Shown: positions 6,766 to 16,235, numbered from the stretch's first letter. The stretch: DNA of 25,997 nt from Comamonadaceae bacterium (GCA_947464665.1 CANHXV010000006.1:1-25997); one strand, 5' to 3'. Numbers and translations: made by a program. The notes: generated from the sequence alone by a model not told the origin.

Positions 6766-9708
6766 TTAAATCGTCCGAGCGATTTCTTTAACTTCAAAGA
6801 ACTCGAGTTGGTCGCCCACTGAAATGTCGTTGTAGTTTTTGAGTTTGATACCGCACTCGAAACCTTCTTTGACTTCGCGAACGTCGTCTTTGAGGCGTTT
6901 GAGTGAGTCGATATCGCCGGTATAAATAACCACGTTGTCGCGAAGCAAACGGAACTTGGAAGAACGTGTAACCTGACCGGTGGTGACCATACAACCCGCC
7001 ACCGTACCAATTTTGGAAGCCACAAACACGGTCCGAATTTCGGCCATGCCAATGACTTCTTCTTTTTGCTCGGGTGCCAACATACCCGACATGGCGGCTT
7101 TCAATTCATCGACAGCGTCATAAATGATGTTGTAGTAATTGATGCTGACGCCATTGCTTTCGGCTTGTTTCCGGGCGCCTGCATCGGCACGCACATTAAA
7201 GCCGATGACGACCGCTTTCGAAGCAATGGCCAAATTGATGTCGGACTCGCTGATACCACCCACCGCGGCATAGACCAATTGAACCTTGATCTCATCGGTA
7301 GAGAGTTTGAGCAAGGAAGCGGCCAGGGCTTCTTGCGAACCTTGAACGTCTGCTTTGACAATGATGGGCAAGGTTTTGACTTCGCCAGCACTCATGTCTG
7401 TGAACATGTTTTCCAACTTGGCGGCTTGCTGCTTGGCCAGTTTGGTATTGCGGAATTTGCCTGCACGGTAAGTGGCAATTTCACGGGCGCGACGTTCGTC
7501 GCTGAGGACCATGAATTCGTCACCGGCTTGCGGCACTTCAGTCAGACCTTGAATCTCAACAGGAATAGAGGGGCCCGCTGATTTGATCGCCTTGCCGTTT
7601 TCATCCAACATGGCTCGAACACGGCCAAAGGTTTGACCCGCTAAGACCACATCGCCAGTCGATAGAGTTCCCGACTGGACAAGAATAGTGGCCACAGGAC
7701 CACGACCTTTGTCCAAACGCGCTTCAATGACCAAACCTTTGGCAGCTGCAGCCACAGGGGCGCGGAGTTCAAGCACTTCTGCTTGCAACAATACTTGCTC
7801 TAACAAGGCATCAATGCCAGCACCCGTCTTAGCGGAGACGCCTACGAATGGTGATTCACCACCAAACTCTTCAGGCACCACTTCTTCTGCCACCAATTCT
7901 CCTTTGACGCGGTCTAGGTTGGCATCGGGCTTGTCAATTTTGTTGATGGCCACAACGATAGGCACACCCGCTGCCTTGGCATGTTTGATGGCTTCTTTGG
8001 TTTGTGGCATCACGCCGTCATCGGCAGCTACCACCAAGATGACGATGTCAGTGGCTTGAGCGCCACGTGCACGCATGGCCGTGAAGGCCTCGTGACCTGG
8101 TGTGTCTAAGAAGGACACCATGCCCCGAGCAGTTTCGACGTGATATGCACCAATGTGCTGCGTAATGCCACCGGCTTCACCAGAAGCAACTTTGGCGCGG
8201 CGAATGTAATCGAGCAATGATGTTTTACCGTGATCAACGTGGCCCATGACGGTGACCACTGGCGCACGCGGCAACAAAGGCGCATCGCTTTGTGACACTT
8301 CTTCATCCGTGAATGCCTCAGGATCATCAAGCGCGGCGATGACGGCTTTATGACCCAATTCTTCCACCAAAATCATGGCGGTGTCTTGGTCTAAGGGCTG
8401 ATTGATCGTGACCATTTGGCCCAGCTTCATCAACTGCTTGATCACCTCAGAAGCCTTGATCGCCATCTTGTGAGCCAACTCGGCCACTGTGATGGTTTCT
8501 GGCACATGAACTTCAATAATTCGCGCTTCTGCAGGTGCAGACTGCACATGTTCTTCCCGATCGCGTTCGTTGCCTTTTCGGTTCTTCGGTCCACCGCGCC
8601 AGTTGTTTCGGCCTACACCGCCACTGGTGTCGCCGCGTGTAGGAATGGCCTTCTTTTTGGCAGGGTCGCCCGCCCAGCTCGATGAAAGCTTGGCAGATTT
8701 GATTTCCTTATTGCCACCTGGTGACGCCTCTTTGGCCTCTGTGGCTACCGCTGCTTTTTTAGACACAGCACCGGGAACTTGGGCAGGCTTGTGAAGGGTA
8801 CCTTTAGCGGCTTTGGGATCGACTTTAAGAACTTCTTTAGCAGGTGCCTTTTTAGCTGGGCCACTCATCATGGCGCGAATGGCTTCTGCTTCCGCCAAGG
8901 CTTTGTTACGGCGTTGGTTCAGATCGCGTTCACGCAGAGCTTCGTCTTCGACAATGGCTTTCGCATCGGCATCAGCCTGATCTTCATCAGCTTTGATCTT
9001 TGCAGCCTTGTCAGCTTTGACCAAGGCTTGCGCACTCAAGCGCTCGCTTTCAGCAGTTTGTGCGATCGATGGATCGACGGGCTTAGAAGCAGCATTGATG
9101 CTGTCTGCCTCGTGCTGAGCGGCGGCGGCTTTGGCGCTGCGAACGGCAGCAGCTTTGGCAAGCACTTCTTCTGGTGATGGCGCGACAGCGCCTTCTTCAG
9201 TTTCAGCTGCTTGCTTGGCTTTAGCCTCTTCACGTTTGGCCAGTTCTTTGGCTTCGCGCTCACGGCGTTTTTCAACCAACTCTTCTTCTTGACGCCTCAA
9301 TAATTCTGCTTGACTTCGGGCTTCTTCTTCGCGCCTAGCCAATTCAGCGTGGTCAATGAGTGGCGCTGCTGGTTCTGCAGCCTGCGTCGGCGTTGCTTCA
9401 GATTCGTCATCGCGTTTGATGAAGGTACGTTTTTTGCGCACCTCTACTTGGATGGTTCTGGCTTTGCCCGTGGCGTCGGCTTGTTTGATTTCGCTGGTGG
9501 ATTTTTTCACCAAAGTAATCTTTTTACGCTCGCCTGCGACGGTGCCATGACTGGCTTGCAAGTAGCTCAAAAGCTTTTGCTTGTCGTTTTCATTCAGCGC
9601 GTCGGTAGCCGCTGACTTGTCGACACCTGCAGAGCGCAATTGCTCTAGCAAAGTGTCGGGTGATTTTTTGAGTTCGCTAGCGAATTCGGCGACAGTGTTA
9701 CTGGACAT
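6766..9708 (-). CDS. infB: Translation initiation factor IF-2
   Basis: IF-2 is the GTPase that brings fMet-tRNA to the 30S subunit and promotes subunit joining. The 980-residue product begins with an IF2_N module (MSSNTVAEFASELKKSPDTL). A long Ala/Lys/Glu-rich, probably unstructured linker (about residues 110-390) follows, then a second IF2_N-like module (ARIIEVHVPETITVAELAHK). The G domain has GHVDHGKT (489-496), DTPGHEAF and NKIDKPDA, and the C-terminal domains are standard. Start 9708 is chosen because AAGGAGG lies 12 bases upstream (complement of 9721-9727) and the N-terminus then matches the family; an upstream TTG at 9753 would overlap nusA. At 980 residues it is longer than E. coli IF-2 (890), mostly from the linker. 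It begins 23 bases after nusA. Confidence 0.97.
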   Translation of the reverse strand: MSSNTVAEFASELKKSPDTLLEQLRSAGVDKSAATDALNENDKQKLLSYLQASHGTVAGERKKITLVKKSTSEIKQADATGKARTIQVEVRKKRTFIKRDDESEATPTQAAEPAAPLIDHAELARREEEARSQAELLRRQEEELVEKRREREAKELAKREEAKAKQAAETEEGAVAPSPEEVLAKAAAVRSAKAAAAQHEADSINAASKPVDPSIAQTAESERLSAQALVKADKAAKIKADEDQADADAKAIVEDEALRERDLNQRRNKALAEAEAIRAMMSGPAKKAPAKEVLKVDPKAAKGTLHKPAQVPGAVSKKAAVATEAKEASPGGNKEIKSAKLSSSWAGDPAKKKAIPTRGDTSGGVGRNNWRGGPKNRKGNERDREEHVQSAPAEARIIEVHVPETITVAELAHKMAIKASEVIKQLMKLGQMVTINQPLDQDTAMILVEELGHKAVIAALDDPEAFTDEEVSQSDAPLLPRAPVVTVMGHVDHGKTSLLDYIRRAKVASGEAGGITQHIGAYHVETARGMVSFLDTPGHEAFTAMRARGAQATDIVILVVAADDGVMPQTKEAIKHAKAAGVPIVVAINKIDKPDANLDRVKGELVAEEVVPEEFGGESPFVGVSAKTGAGIDALLEQVLLQAEVLELRAPVAAAAKGLVIEARLDKGRGPVATILVQSGTLSTGDVVLAGQTFGRVRAMLDENGKAIKSAGPSIPVEIQGLTEVPQAGDEFMVLSDERRAREIATYRAGKFRNTKLAKQQAAKLENMFTDMSAGEVKTLPIIVKADVQGSQEALAASLLKLSTDEIKVQLVYAAVGGISESDINLAIASKAVVIGFNVRADAGARKQAESNGVSINYYNIIYDAVDELKAAMSGMLAPEQKEEVIGMAEIRTVFVASKIGTVAGCMVTTGQVTRSSKFRLLRDNVVIYTGDIDSLKRLKDDVREVKEGFECGIKLKNYNDISVGDQLEFFEVKEIARTI

Positions 9709-9731
9709 ATGGGGTTCTAGCCTCCTTGAGA

Positions 9732-11216
9732 TTAGGCCTGACCAGTGAACCAATGTTCACGGGCTTTCATGATCAGGGCGGTGGCTTCACCATCGGCTTG
9801 TCCGGTGATGTCGGTCAGTTCGTCAGTGGCCAAGTCGGCCAGATCGTCGCGTGTATGGACGCCCGCTTCGACCAATTTGGCAATCAACTCAGGGGTCAGG
9901 CCTTCAAGATCGCGAAGGTCTTGAGAGACATCTTCAACACTTTCTTCTCGCACGATTTCTTGTGTGAGAAGCGCATCTTTGGCGCGCGTACGCAGTTCAT
10001 TCACAGTATCTTCATCGAAGCTGTCAATCTCCAACATTTCTTGGATAGGCACATAAGCCACCTCTTCCAAACTTGTGAAGCCCTCTTCAATCAGAATGTC
10101 TGCAATTTCTTGATCAACATCCAATTTATCCATGAACAATGCACGAATGCCCGTTGTTTCTTCAGCTTGCTTTTGAGCAGACTCGGCAGCATCCATGATG
10201 TTGATCTTCCAACCAGTCAGGTCAGAGGCCAAACGGACATTTTGTCCACCACGGCCAATGGCGATGGCCAAGTTTTCTTCATCCACCACCACGTCCATCG
10301 CGTGCTTTTCTTCGTCCACCACAATCGATTGAACATTGGCAGGAGCCAGCGCACCAATGACAAATTGAGCAGGATCTTCGCTCCACAACACAATGTCAAC
10401 ACGCTCGCCAGCCAATTCATTGGTGACACCGTTAACACGGGTGCCGCGAACTCCGACGCAAGTGCCGATAGGATCAACACGTTTGTCATGCGACAACACA
10501 GCGATTTTGGCGCGGGAACCGGGGTCACGCGCGCAAGATTTAATTTCCAACAAGCCTTGTTCAATTTCGGGAACCTCTTGACTGAACAACTCAATCATGA
10601 ATTCGGGAGATGAACGAGACAAGATGATGGGGGCGCCACGCAAGGTGAGATCGACTTCCATGATCATGGCGCGAACGCGGTCGCCATTGCGAAGGTTTTC
10701 TTTGGGAATCATTTCGCTGCGACGCAAACGGCCTTCAACGCGGCCTGACTCGACAATGATGTCACCCTTGTCCATGCGTTTCACGGTACCGACCAATATC
10801 TTTTCGCCTCTGGCCATGAACTCGTTGAGTAACATTTCACGCTCGGCATCACGAATCTTTTGCAAGATGACCTGCTTGGCTGCCATGGCCCCAATGCGGC
10901 CGATGGGCAATGATTCGACAGACTCTTCGATGTACTCGTCGACTTCAATGTCAGCAATTTGCTCGACGGCTTCAAACAGCAAAATTTCTTGGTCAGGCAA
11001 CTGCAGGCCAGCCTCATCTGGCACCACATGCCAGCGACGGAAAGTTTCGTAGTTGCCGCTATCACGGTCAATGGCTACGCGAATATCGACGTCACCTTCG
11101 TAGAGCTTTTTTGTGGCTTGGGCTAAAGCAGATTCAACGGCACCAAAGACGATGTCACGTTCAACGTTCTTTTCACGTGAGATGGCTTCAACCAGCATCA
11201 ACAGTTCGCGGTTCAT
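9732..11216 (-). CDS. nusA: Transcription termination/antitermination factor NusA
   Basis: NusA binds RNA polymerase and nascent RNA and modulates pausing, termination and antitermination. The 494-residue protein has the N-terminal polymerase-binding domain (MNRELLMLVEAISREKNVER), an S1 domain (about 130-200, with GTVKRMDKGDIIVESGRVEG), and KH domains including VGVRGTRVNGVTNELAGERV and IGRGGQNVRLASDLTGW. Two acidic C-terminal repeats (about 360-494) follow, as in E. coli NusA, which has nearly the same length. The start follows the rimP stop by one base (TAA-C-ATG) with TAGGAG just upstream inside rimP, which suggests coupled translation. Confidence 0.97.
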   Translation of the reverse strand: MNRELLMLVEAISREKNVERDIVFGAVESALAQATKKLYEGDVDIRVAIDRDSGNYETFRRWHVVPDEAGLQLPDQEILLFEAVEQIADIEVDEYIEESVESLPIGRIGAMAAKQVILQKIRDAEREMLLNEFMARGEKILVGTVKRMDKGDIIVESGRVEGRLRRSEMIPKENLRNGDRVRAMIMEVDLTLRGAPIILSRSSPEFMIELFSQEVPEIEQGLLEIKSCARDPGSRAKIAVLSHDKRVDPIGTCVGVRGTRVNGVTNELAGERVDIVLWSEDPAQFVIGALAPANVQSIVVDEEKHAMDVVVDEENLAIAIGRGGQNVRLASDLTGWKINIMDAAESAQKQAEETTGIRALFMDKLDVDQEIADILIEEGFTSLEEVAYVPIQEMLEIDSFDEDTVNELRTRAKDALLTQEIVREESVEDVSQDLRDLEGLTPELIAKLVEAGVHTRDDLADLATDELTDITGQADGEATALIMKAREHWFTGQA

Positions 11217-11217
11217 G

Positions 11218-11802
11218 TTAATTCTCTCCTAAGTCTGTTTTGGGCTTGCGGCCCTTGAAATCAACCACAGGCGCGAGACGCGCCTCTCTTAATTCGTTCA
11301 AATAAAACCCAAGCACTTGCATGGGCACTGGCGGACGGTTCTTGCTCACACGTGCGCCAGGTTTTGGCTCTGGTGCATCTGACCAAACAATTTGCCAATT
11401 ATTCTCGGCATCTGCTTTTTCCAGCATTCCTCTGAATTTCTTGCGCGTTGCATTGACCAACCCAGCTGCAGCCTCACCCATAGGGGCCTTCAGCGTGATG
11501 TCAATCAACTCGCCCTCAAAACGAGCCAAGTCTTTTTCATGTCGCAAAGGCCGATCAATACCAGGCGAAGACACTTCCAAACGGCGATATTCAACACCAT
11601 CCACTTCTAGCGCAAACATCAATTGCCTGTTGACCTTTTCACAATCCTCAACTGTGACCAAGGGAATTTCAAATCGGCTTACACCCTCTTGCCAAATGTT
11701 ATCGATGGTGATGCGCACAAGGCCACCAGCTGAGCGTTCAATCTCAACCAGTTCATAGCCCAAACCGGCCACGGTTTCCTCAACAATCTGCTGCAATGCC
11801 AC
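11218..11802 (-). CDS. rimP: Ribosome maturation factor RimP
   Basis: RimP is required for 30S assembly, acting around the head of the subunit. The 194-residue product has LGYELVEIERSAGGLVRITI near the N-terminus and the family signature EVSSPGIDRPLRHEKDLARF. The start is a GTG at 11802 preceded by AGAAAAGA, a poor ribosome binding site; the resulting N-terminus (MALQQIVEETVAGLGYE) fits the family. It is the first gene of the rimP-nusA-infB-rbfA-truB-typA run. A weak promoter-like pair, TTGTAC (complement of 11847-11852) and TAAAAC (complement of 11824-11829) with a 17-base spacer, lies between it and the upstream terminator. I regard that promoter as tentative. Confidence 0.95.
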   Translation of the reverse strand: MALQQIVEETVAGLGYELVEIERSAGGLVRITIDNIWQEGVSRFEIPLVTVEDCEKVNRQLMFALEVDGVEYRRLEVSSPGIDRPLRHEKDLARFEGELIDITLKAPMGEAAAGLVNATRKKFRGMLEKADAENNWQIVWSDAPEPKPGARVSKNRPPVPMQVLGFYLNELREARLAPVVDFKGRKPKTDLGEN

Positions 11803-11876
11803 GCGTTTCAGGTCTTTTCTTAAGTTTTACAGGCGAAAAATAAGGGGTACAAACCCTGCTCATTAATCGATCGGCC

Positions 11877-11908
11877 AAAAAAAACGGGCGGTGAAAACCC
11901 GCCCGTTT
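11877..11908 (-). terminator. Rho-independent terminator of the peptide ABC operon
   Basis: On the minus strand a 10-bp perfect stem (AAACGGGCGG / CCGCCCGTTT, arms 11899-11908 and 11882-11891) with a 7-base loop runs directly into eight T residues (complement of 11877-11884). It sits 68 bases after the stop of the double-ATPase gene at 11977. It separates that operon from rimP, which lies downstream on the same strand. Confidence 0.88.
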
Positions 11909-11976
11909 GGTCGTGAAGTTGGCATTCTAGCTCATAAATACTTGATTTGGAACGATTTTGTTGGAAAAAGTGCCTG

Positions 11977-13812
11977 TCAAGCCCAGCTTTGATTGAGCTT
12001 TGGCACCGAGAAAAGTAATTCTTTTGTATAAACATCCTTTGGATTGTTCAGAATTTCCTCAGCAAGGCCCATTTCTACAATCTGCCCCTCGTGCATGACT
12101 GCCAACTGGTCTGCCAAATATGAAACCACACCCATGTTGTGGGTCACAAAGAGATAACTGACACCCAAATCGTCTTGTAACTCTTTCAGCAAATTTAAGA
12201 TTTGGGCTTGTACTGAAACATCCAGAGCTGATGTGGGTTCATCACAAATAATCAGCTTGGGTTTAACGGCCAAGGCTCTGGCAATGGCAATGCGCTGCCT
12301 TTGCCCTCCTGAAAACTCATGAGGGTAACGTTCAAGTGCATCAGTCCTCAAGCCAACTTGTGACAACAGTAATTCCAAGTCCGCCCTCCTCTTTTCAGCA
12401 TTCCATTCTGGGTGCAAGCTTTTCATGCCTTCTTCCAAAATTTCGTGAACACGCATGCGCGGATTGAGCGAAGCAAACGGATTTTGAAAAATAATTTGAA
12501 TGTGCTTTCTTGCCTCTGACAAATCTTGTCGATTGAGTTGAAATAAATCTTGGCCGTGCAATATGGCTTGACCTTGCACTCGGGTTTGAGGTGCTAACAA
12601 CTGCAACAAGGCTTTTCCAATGGTGGTCTTGCCACAGCCAGATTCTCCCACTAGAGCAAGTGTCTGACCTTTGTGAATATCAAAATTCACATGTCTCACG
12701 GCTTCAAATTTTTGATGCTGACTGAAAAAACCGCCACCGAGGTCATAGGTCACAGAAAGGTCCCTGACAGAAAGTAAGAGCGAGTGATCTGTGGAAAAGG
12801 CATTGGGACGTGCTGACATGGGCGGTAAACCCAGAAACTGCAGACTGATTTCATTGGCACGAATGCATCGCACTTGGTGCGTGGCCGAGATTGATTGCAT
12901 TGCAATCGGTTGGTCTAAACAGTGCGGTTCTTGGTAGGGACAACGTAGCGAAAACCTGCAAGCTTTGAATTCGTGCGCGAGAGGTGGCACTGTTCCTTGA
13001 ATGGCCGCCAACTGCCTGCCCCTTAAATCAGCACCAGGCAATGCTTGCAAAAGCAACTTAGCGTAGGGATGAGAGGGCCGCAAAAAGAAATCAGCAGCAG
13101 CAGCAACTTCAACAATTTGACCTGCATACATGAGAGCTACTTGGTCGGCCATCCCGCTGACAACAGCCAAATCATGTGTAATCAGGAGCATCGCCATGCC
13201 ACGCTCAGCTTGCAAACTTTTCAGCAATGCCAATACTTGAGCCTGAATGGTGACGTCCAAGGCCGTTGTAGGTTCATCGGCAATCAAAACATCTGGTTCG
13301 GCTGCGAGTGCAATCGCAATCATGACACGTTGCAACTGACCACCCGACAGTTCAAATGGATAATTGTTGAATCGTCGCTCAGGCTCAGGCAAGCCCACTT
13401 TGACAAGCCATTCAATTGCACTCGCCTTTGCTTCGGCCCTGTTTAAATTCGTGTGCTCACCAATCACTTCCAATATTTGGTCGCCAATCGTCATCACAGG
13501 ATTTAGACTGGAAGAAGGTTCTTGGAAAATAATGGAAATGCGTCGCCCCCTGACCCTTCGCATTTCAACTTCACTGAGCTGAAAAATATCCGTTTCTTTC
13601 ACATGAACTTGGCCGTTTTGAATCAGGGCATTATCTGGCAACAATCGGAGCAAAGCTAAAGCCGTCATTGACTTCCCGCAACCTGACTCTCCAACAAGGG
13701 CAAAGGTTTGACCTCGCTGAATGGTCAGGTTCAGGGCATCCACTGCCCGCGCCATGCCCATCTCTGTTTGCAGTTCAACCATCAAATTTTGCACATTCAT
13801 CTGTTGCATCAT
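11977..13812 (-). CDS. Peptide-type ABC importer, double ATPase subunit (YejF/DppDF-like)
   Basis: This 611-residue protein has two complete ABC ATPase domains and powers the importer encoded just upstream. Domain 1 has Walker A GESGCGKS (41-48), signature LSGGQLQR (155-162), Walker B ending in D179-E180 and switch H213. Domain 2 has Walker A GESGCGKT (389-396), SGGQRQR (501-507), Walker B with D524-E525 and H558. Between them, after domain 1, is the oligopeptide-ATPase C-terminal module with four cysteines (C285, C291, C298, C316; spacing C-x5-C-x6-C-x17-C). This is as in DppD/OppD proteins that bind an iron-sulfur cluster. Gene order matches yejABEF of E. coli, whose product imports peptides such as microcin C, but strict orthology is not shown. 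The start overlaps the permease stop as ATGA; a second ATG follows directly. Confidence 0.9.
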   Translation of the reverse strand: MMQQMNVQNLMVELQTEMGMARAVDALNLTIQRGQTFALVGESGCGKSMTALALLRLLPDNALIQNGQVHVKETDIFQLSEVEMRRVRGRRISIIFQEPSSSLNPVMTIGDQILEVIGEHTNLNRAEAKASAIEWLVKVGLPEPERRFNNYPFELSGGQLQRVMIAIALAAEPDVLIADEPTTALDVTIQAQVLALLKSLQAERGMAMLLITHDLAVVSGMADQVALMYAGQIVEVAAAADFFLRPSHPYAKLLLQALPGADLRGRQLAAIQGTVPPLAHEFKACRFSLRCPYQEPHCLDQPIAMQSISATHQVRCIRANEISLQFLGLPPMSARPNAFSTDHSLLLSVRDLSVTYDLGGGFFSQHQKFEAVRHVNFDIHKGQTLALVGESGCGKTTIGKALLQLLAPQTRVQGQAILHGQDLFQLNRQDLSEARKHIQIIFQNPFASLNPRMRVHEILEEGMKSLHPEWNAEKRRADLELLLSQVGLRTDALERYPHEFSGGQRQRIAIARALAVKPKLIICDEPTSALDVSVQAQILNLLKELQDDLGVSYLFVTHNMGVVSYLADQLAVMHEGQIVEMGLAEEILNNPKDVYTKELLFSVPKLNQSWA

Positions 13813-15251
13813 GCAGCTCCGTCGTGCGTGGTCGCTGAAACAGGCAAGGGTCTGCGCAACCGTGTCCTTGGGTCAAAAGCATCGCGAACAGCATCTGCCA
13901 GAAGGTTGGCACTCAGGACAATCAAGAACATGAACACAAATGCTGTGGTCAATGACCACCAAACCAAAGGCGTCGCAGCCAGTTCCGAGCGAGCGGTATT
14001 GATCATCACACCGAAGCTTGCAGTCTTGGGGTCAACGCCAACGCCGACATACGACAGCACAGCCTCAGCTAAAACAAAACTCGAAAATTGCATCACCGTA
14101 TTGATCAAAACCAAATGCATCAAGTTGGGGATAATATGACGCCACAAAACGCGTGGGGTTGAAACACCAAATGCTTTCGCAGACTGGATGTATTCCAATT
14201 CACGCAGTTTAAGAGTCTCACCTCTAACCAATCTGCACAAACCTGTGAATGAAGTGATTCCCAAAATCAAGCAGAGGAAAAACAATCGTGCATCAGCCCT
14301 TTCTAATGAGGTCTCAAACAAGTCTTGATTTTTGTCGATGAAAACTTGTAACAAAAGAACCGATGCTGCAATGAGCAACACATCAGGAATAGATGCGAGC
14401 AGCGTGTATATGTATTGAATGATTTCGTCAACCCAGCCCCTTAAGTAGCCAGCAGTGACTCCCAACAACAACGCCAAAGGCAAAACTATGAGCGTGGTTA
14501 AACCACCAATGACCAAGGCAGTACGGACACTTTTCAATGCAAAAACCAGTACTGAGTTACCGGTCCTGTCAGTTCCAAAAACATGGTAAGCCTGGGACAG
14601 TATGGCCACCCAGCAAACAACCAGAACCATCACGGCAAAGGTGATGGCAATAGAACGCCATGGCCATTCAGTCTGCCCCCTGAACCATCGATTCAGGGTT
14701 TTTGTTACAGACTGACGGGACAAAACGGACGCAATGATGACGCTGGCCATCATTGAAACCAAAATGAAGAATAGGCCCCAACCCAAGGCGAAAAATGTTC
14801 GGCGCCAAACATCGTCCGACAACTCTTCAGAGGGGTTCGATATGTGCTTTCCACCAAAACGAAGTCTTGGGTAATCACGAACCGCTACGCCTTCACTTTC
14901 AAATGTTTCTTTGCGAAATCCTACAGCCGCAAGAGGTTCTGAATAACTGCGCTCTCTTGCCGTAGCAAGGGGCTGCAAAATTTTATCCAAGATTGAACTT
15001 GCTTCCGACGAATACGATTGGGCTTGTCCAGGAACGGGTGGTAAAGCCTCTTTGAAATGGACCGAGTCTACAAGAGCAACCATTAAGAAAAATCCTAAGA
15101 CCATGCTGCTGACCATGGCCGCAGGCCTTTGCATGGCCAAGCGCCAAGTCATTCGAAGATTGCGATCAGTTCTCAAGTGCCAAACGTACCAAATTCCAAA
15201 CACCAAAATGGCGTACACAAACAAATCGGTAAGAAGAAAAACAGCTTGCAT
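13809..15251 (-). CDS. Peptide-type ABC importer permease (DppC/YejE-like) with N-terminal extension
   Basis: Residues about 200-480 are a standard DppC/OppC-type permease. A membrane segment at 201-221 is followed by HVFGTDRTGNSVL (223-235), equivalent to the HPFGTDxxGRDVL stretch of the family, then further helices. The cytoplasmic EAA loop, YIQSAKAFGVSTPRVLWRHIIPN (354-376), docks on the ATPase. The first 200 residues are extra: hydrophobic segments at about 5-25, 44-62 and 153-177 with a soluble loop at about 63-151. Charges (HLRTDRNLR after segment 1; KTLNRWFRGQ after segment 3) predict that this loop faces the periplasm. The protein is 480 residues, against roughly 300-340 for usual members. 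It starts six bases after the preceding permease gene and overlaps the ATPase gene by four. Confidence 0.87.
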   Translation of the reverse strand: MQAVFLLTDLFVYAILVFGIWYVWHLRTDRNLRMTWRLAMQRPAAMVSSMVLGFFLMVALVDSVHFKEALPPVPGQAQSYSSEASSILDKILQPLATARERSYSEPLAAVGFRKETFESEGVAVRDYPRLRFGGKHISNPSEELSDDVWRRTFFALGWGLFFILVSMMASVIIASVLSRQSVTKTLNRWFRGQTEWPWRSIAITFAVMVLVVCWVAILSQAYHVFGTDRTGNSVLVFALKSVRTALVIGGLTTLIVLPLALLLGVTAGYLRGWVDEIIQYIYTLLASIPDVLLIAASVLLLQVFIDKNQDLFETSLERADARLFFLCLILGITSFTGLCRLVRGETLKLRELEYIQSAKAFGVSTPRVLWRHIIPNLMHLVLINTVMQFSSFVLAEAVLSYVGVGVDPKTASFGVMINTARSELAATPLVWWSLTTAFVFMFLIVLSANLLADAVRDAFDPRTRLRRPLPVSATTHDGAA

Positions 15252-15257
15252 CTTGAA

Positions 15258-16235
15258 TTACTTCAAACGTATGCGTGGATCAGCCAAGGTGTAGCTGATG
15301 TCCGTCAATATCAAGCCAATGATGTACAAAAAAGAGCCAATGAAAACCATGGCTCGCACAATGGCGAAGTCTTGGCCAGAAATAGCCTCTATCAAATAAC
15401 TACCCAAACCGGGGATAGCAAAAAAAGATTCCGTGATCAAGCTTCCCATGAATAACAAAGGGATGACTGAGACGGATGCGCTCAAGATAGGGATTAAGGC
15501 ATTTCGCAATACATGAACCAACAAAACCCTCGACTCTGACAGCCCTTTTGAGCGTGCTGTCCGCACATAGTCTTTACCGATCTCCTCCATGAACAGCGTT
15601 CGGTTGAAACGAACTTCCCCGCCAAGCCTTGCAAATATGCCTACGGCAATTGGCAAAATGAGAAATCGCCAAGCATCCATACTAGGCGTAAAACCGGAGA
15701 CAGGCAAGATTTGAAGTACGCGTGAAAACATGAACTGCCCCATCACAATGAAGAACAAGGACGAGATCGACATGAAGATCACGCAAAGGACTGTTCCCCA
15801 AAAGTCAAGGTAAGTGAATCTGAAAAATGCCAATCCAAGTGCCAACACAATTGAAATACCCAAGCCCACCACAAATGTGGGCAGAGCCAATGCAAGCGAG
15901 GGGCCAGCTCTGCGAACAATTTCAGAGGCAATGTCTCTCCCACTGTCAGCACGGCCAAAATCAAAAGCAAACATGCGCAGTGAACTGTCTACAAAAAGTG
16001 TCTGACTTAACTGCGCAAAACCTTTTTCTTGCTCATTGAAAAACAAAGGCCTGTCATAACCCCGCTCTGCCTTCCATTTTTCAATGGCATCGGGCGTTAC
16101 GCGTTTACCGCCCAGTTGCATCCGTGCCATATCTTCGGGGGTATTGACCTTGAAGAAAAGTACAAAAGTGAGCAAATTGATGCCAATCAGGATGGCAAAA
16201 CCGTAGGCCAATTTTCGAGCGAAAAAATGGAGCAT
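15258..16235 (-). CDS. Peptide-type ABC importer permease (DppB/YejB-like)
   Basis: This 325-residue inner-membrane protein is of the DppB/OppB type. The first helix is at about residues 8-28 (AYGFAILIGINLLTFVLFF). The periplasmic stretch that follows includes RPLFFNEQEKGF, then five further helices. The EAA loop DYVRTARSKGLSESRVLLVHVLRN and the PGLGSYLIEAISGQDF segment are family marks, as is the LADPRIRLK ending. It would pair with the neighbouring DppC-type permease to form the channel. Its start overlaps the stop of the binding-protein gene by one base (TGATG), with AAGGAGA seven bases before the ATG, so translation is well supported and probably coupled. Confidence 0.9.
   Translation of the reverse strand: MLHFFARKLAYGFAILIGINLLTFVLFFKVNTPEDMARMQLGGKRVTPDAIEKWKAERGYDRPLFFNEQEKGFAQLSQTLFVDSSLRMFAFDFGRADSGRDIASEIVRRAGPSLALALPTFVVGLGISIVLALGLAFFRFTYLDFWGTVLCVIFMSISSLFFIVMGQFMFSRVLQILPVSGFTPSMDAWRFLILPIAVGIFARLGGEVRFNRTLFMEEIGKDYVRTARSKGLSESRVLLVHVLRNALIPILSASVSVIPLLFMGSLITESFFAIPGLGSYLIEAISGQDFAIVRAMVFIGSFLYIIGLILTDISYTLADPRIRLK

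Noticed and set aside
9726..10613. Long open frame on the plus strand (about 295 codons) opposite nusA
   Set aside because: It is antisense to a fully convincing nusA. Its translation has no recognisable family, and long antisense frames are common opposite well-expressed coding sequence.
11844..11858. Second terminator in the rimP leader (GGGT-TTGT-ACCC followed by CTTATTTTT on the minus strand)
   Set aside because: The stem has only four pairs and the T run is interrupted. It overlaps the weak promoter candidate, and the strong terminator at 11877-11908 already explains the end of the upstream operon.
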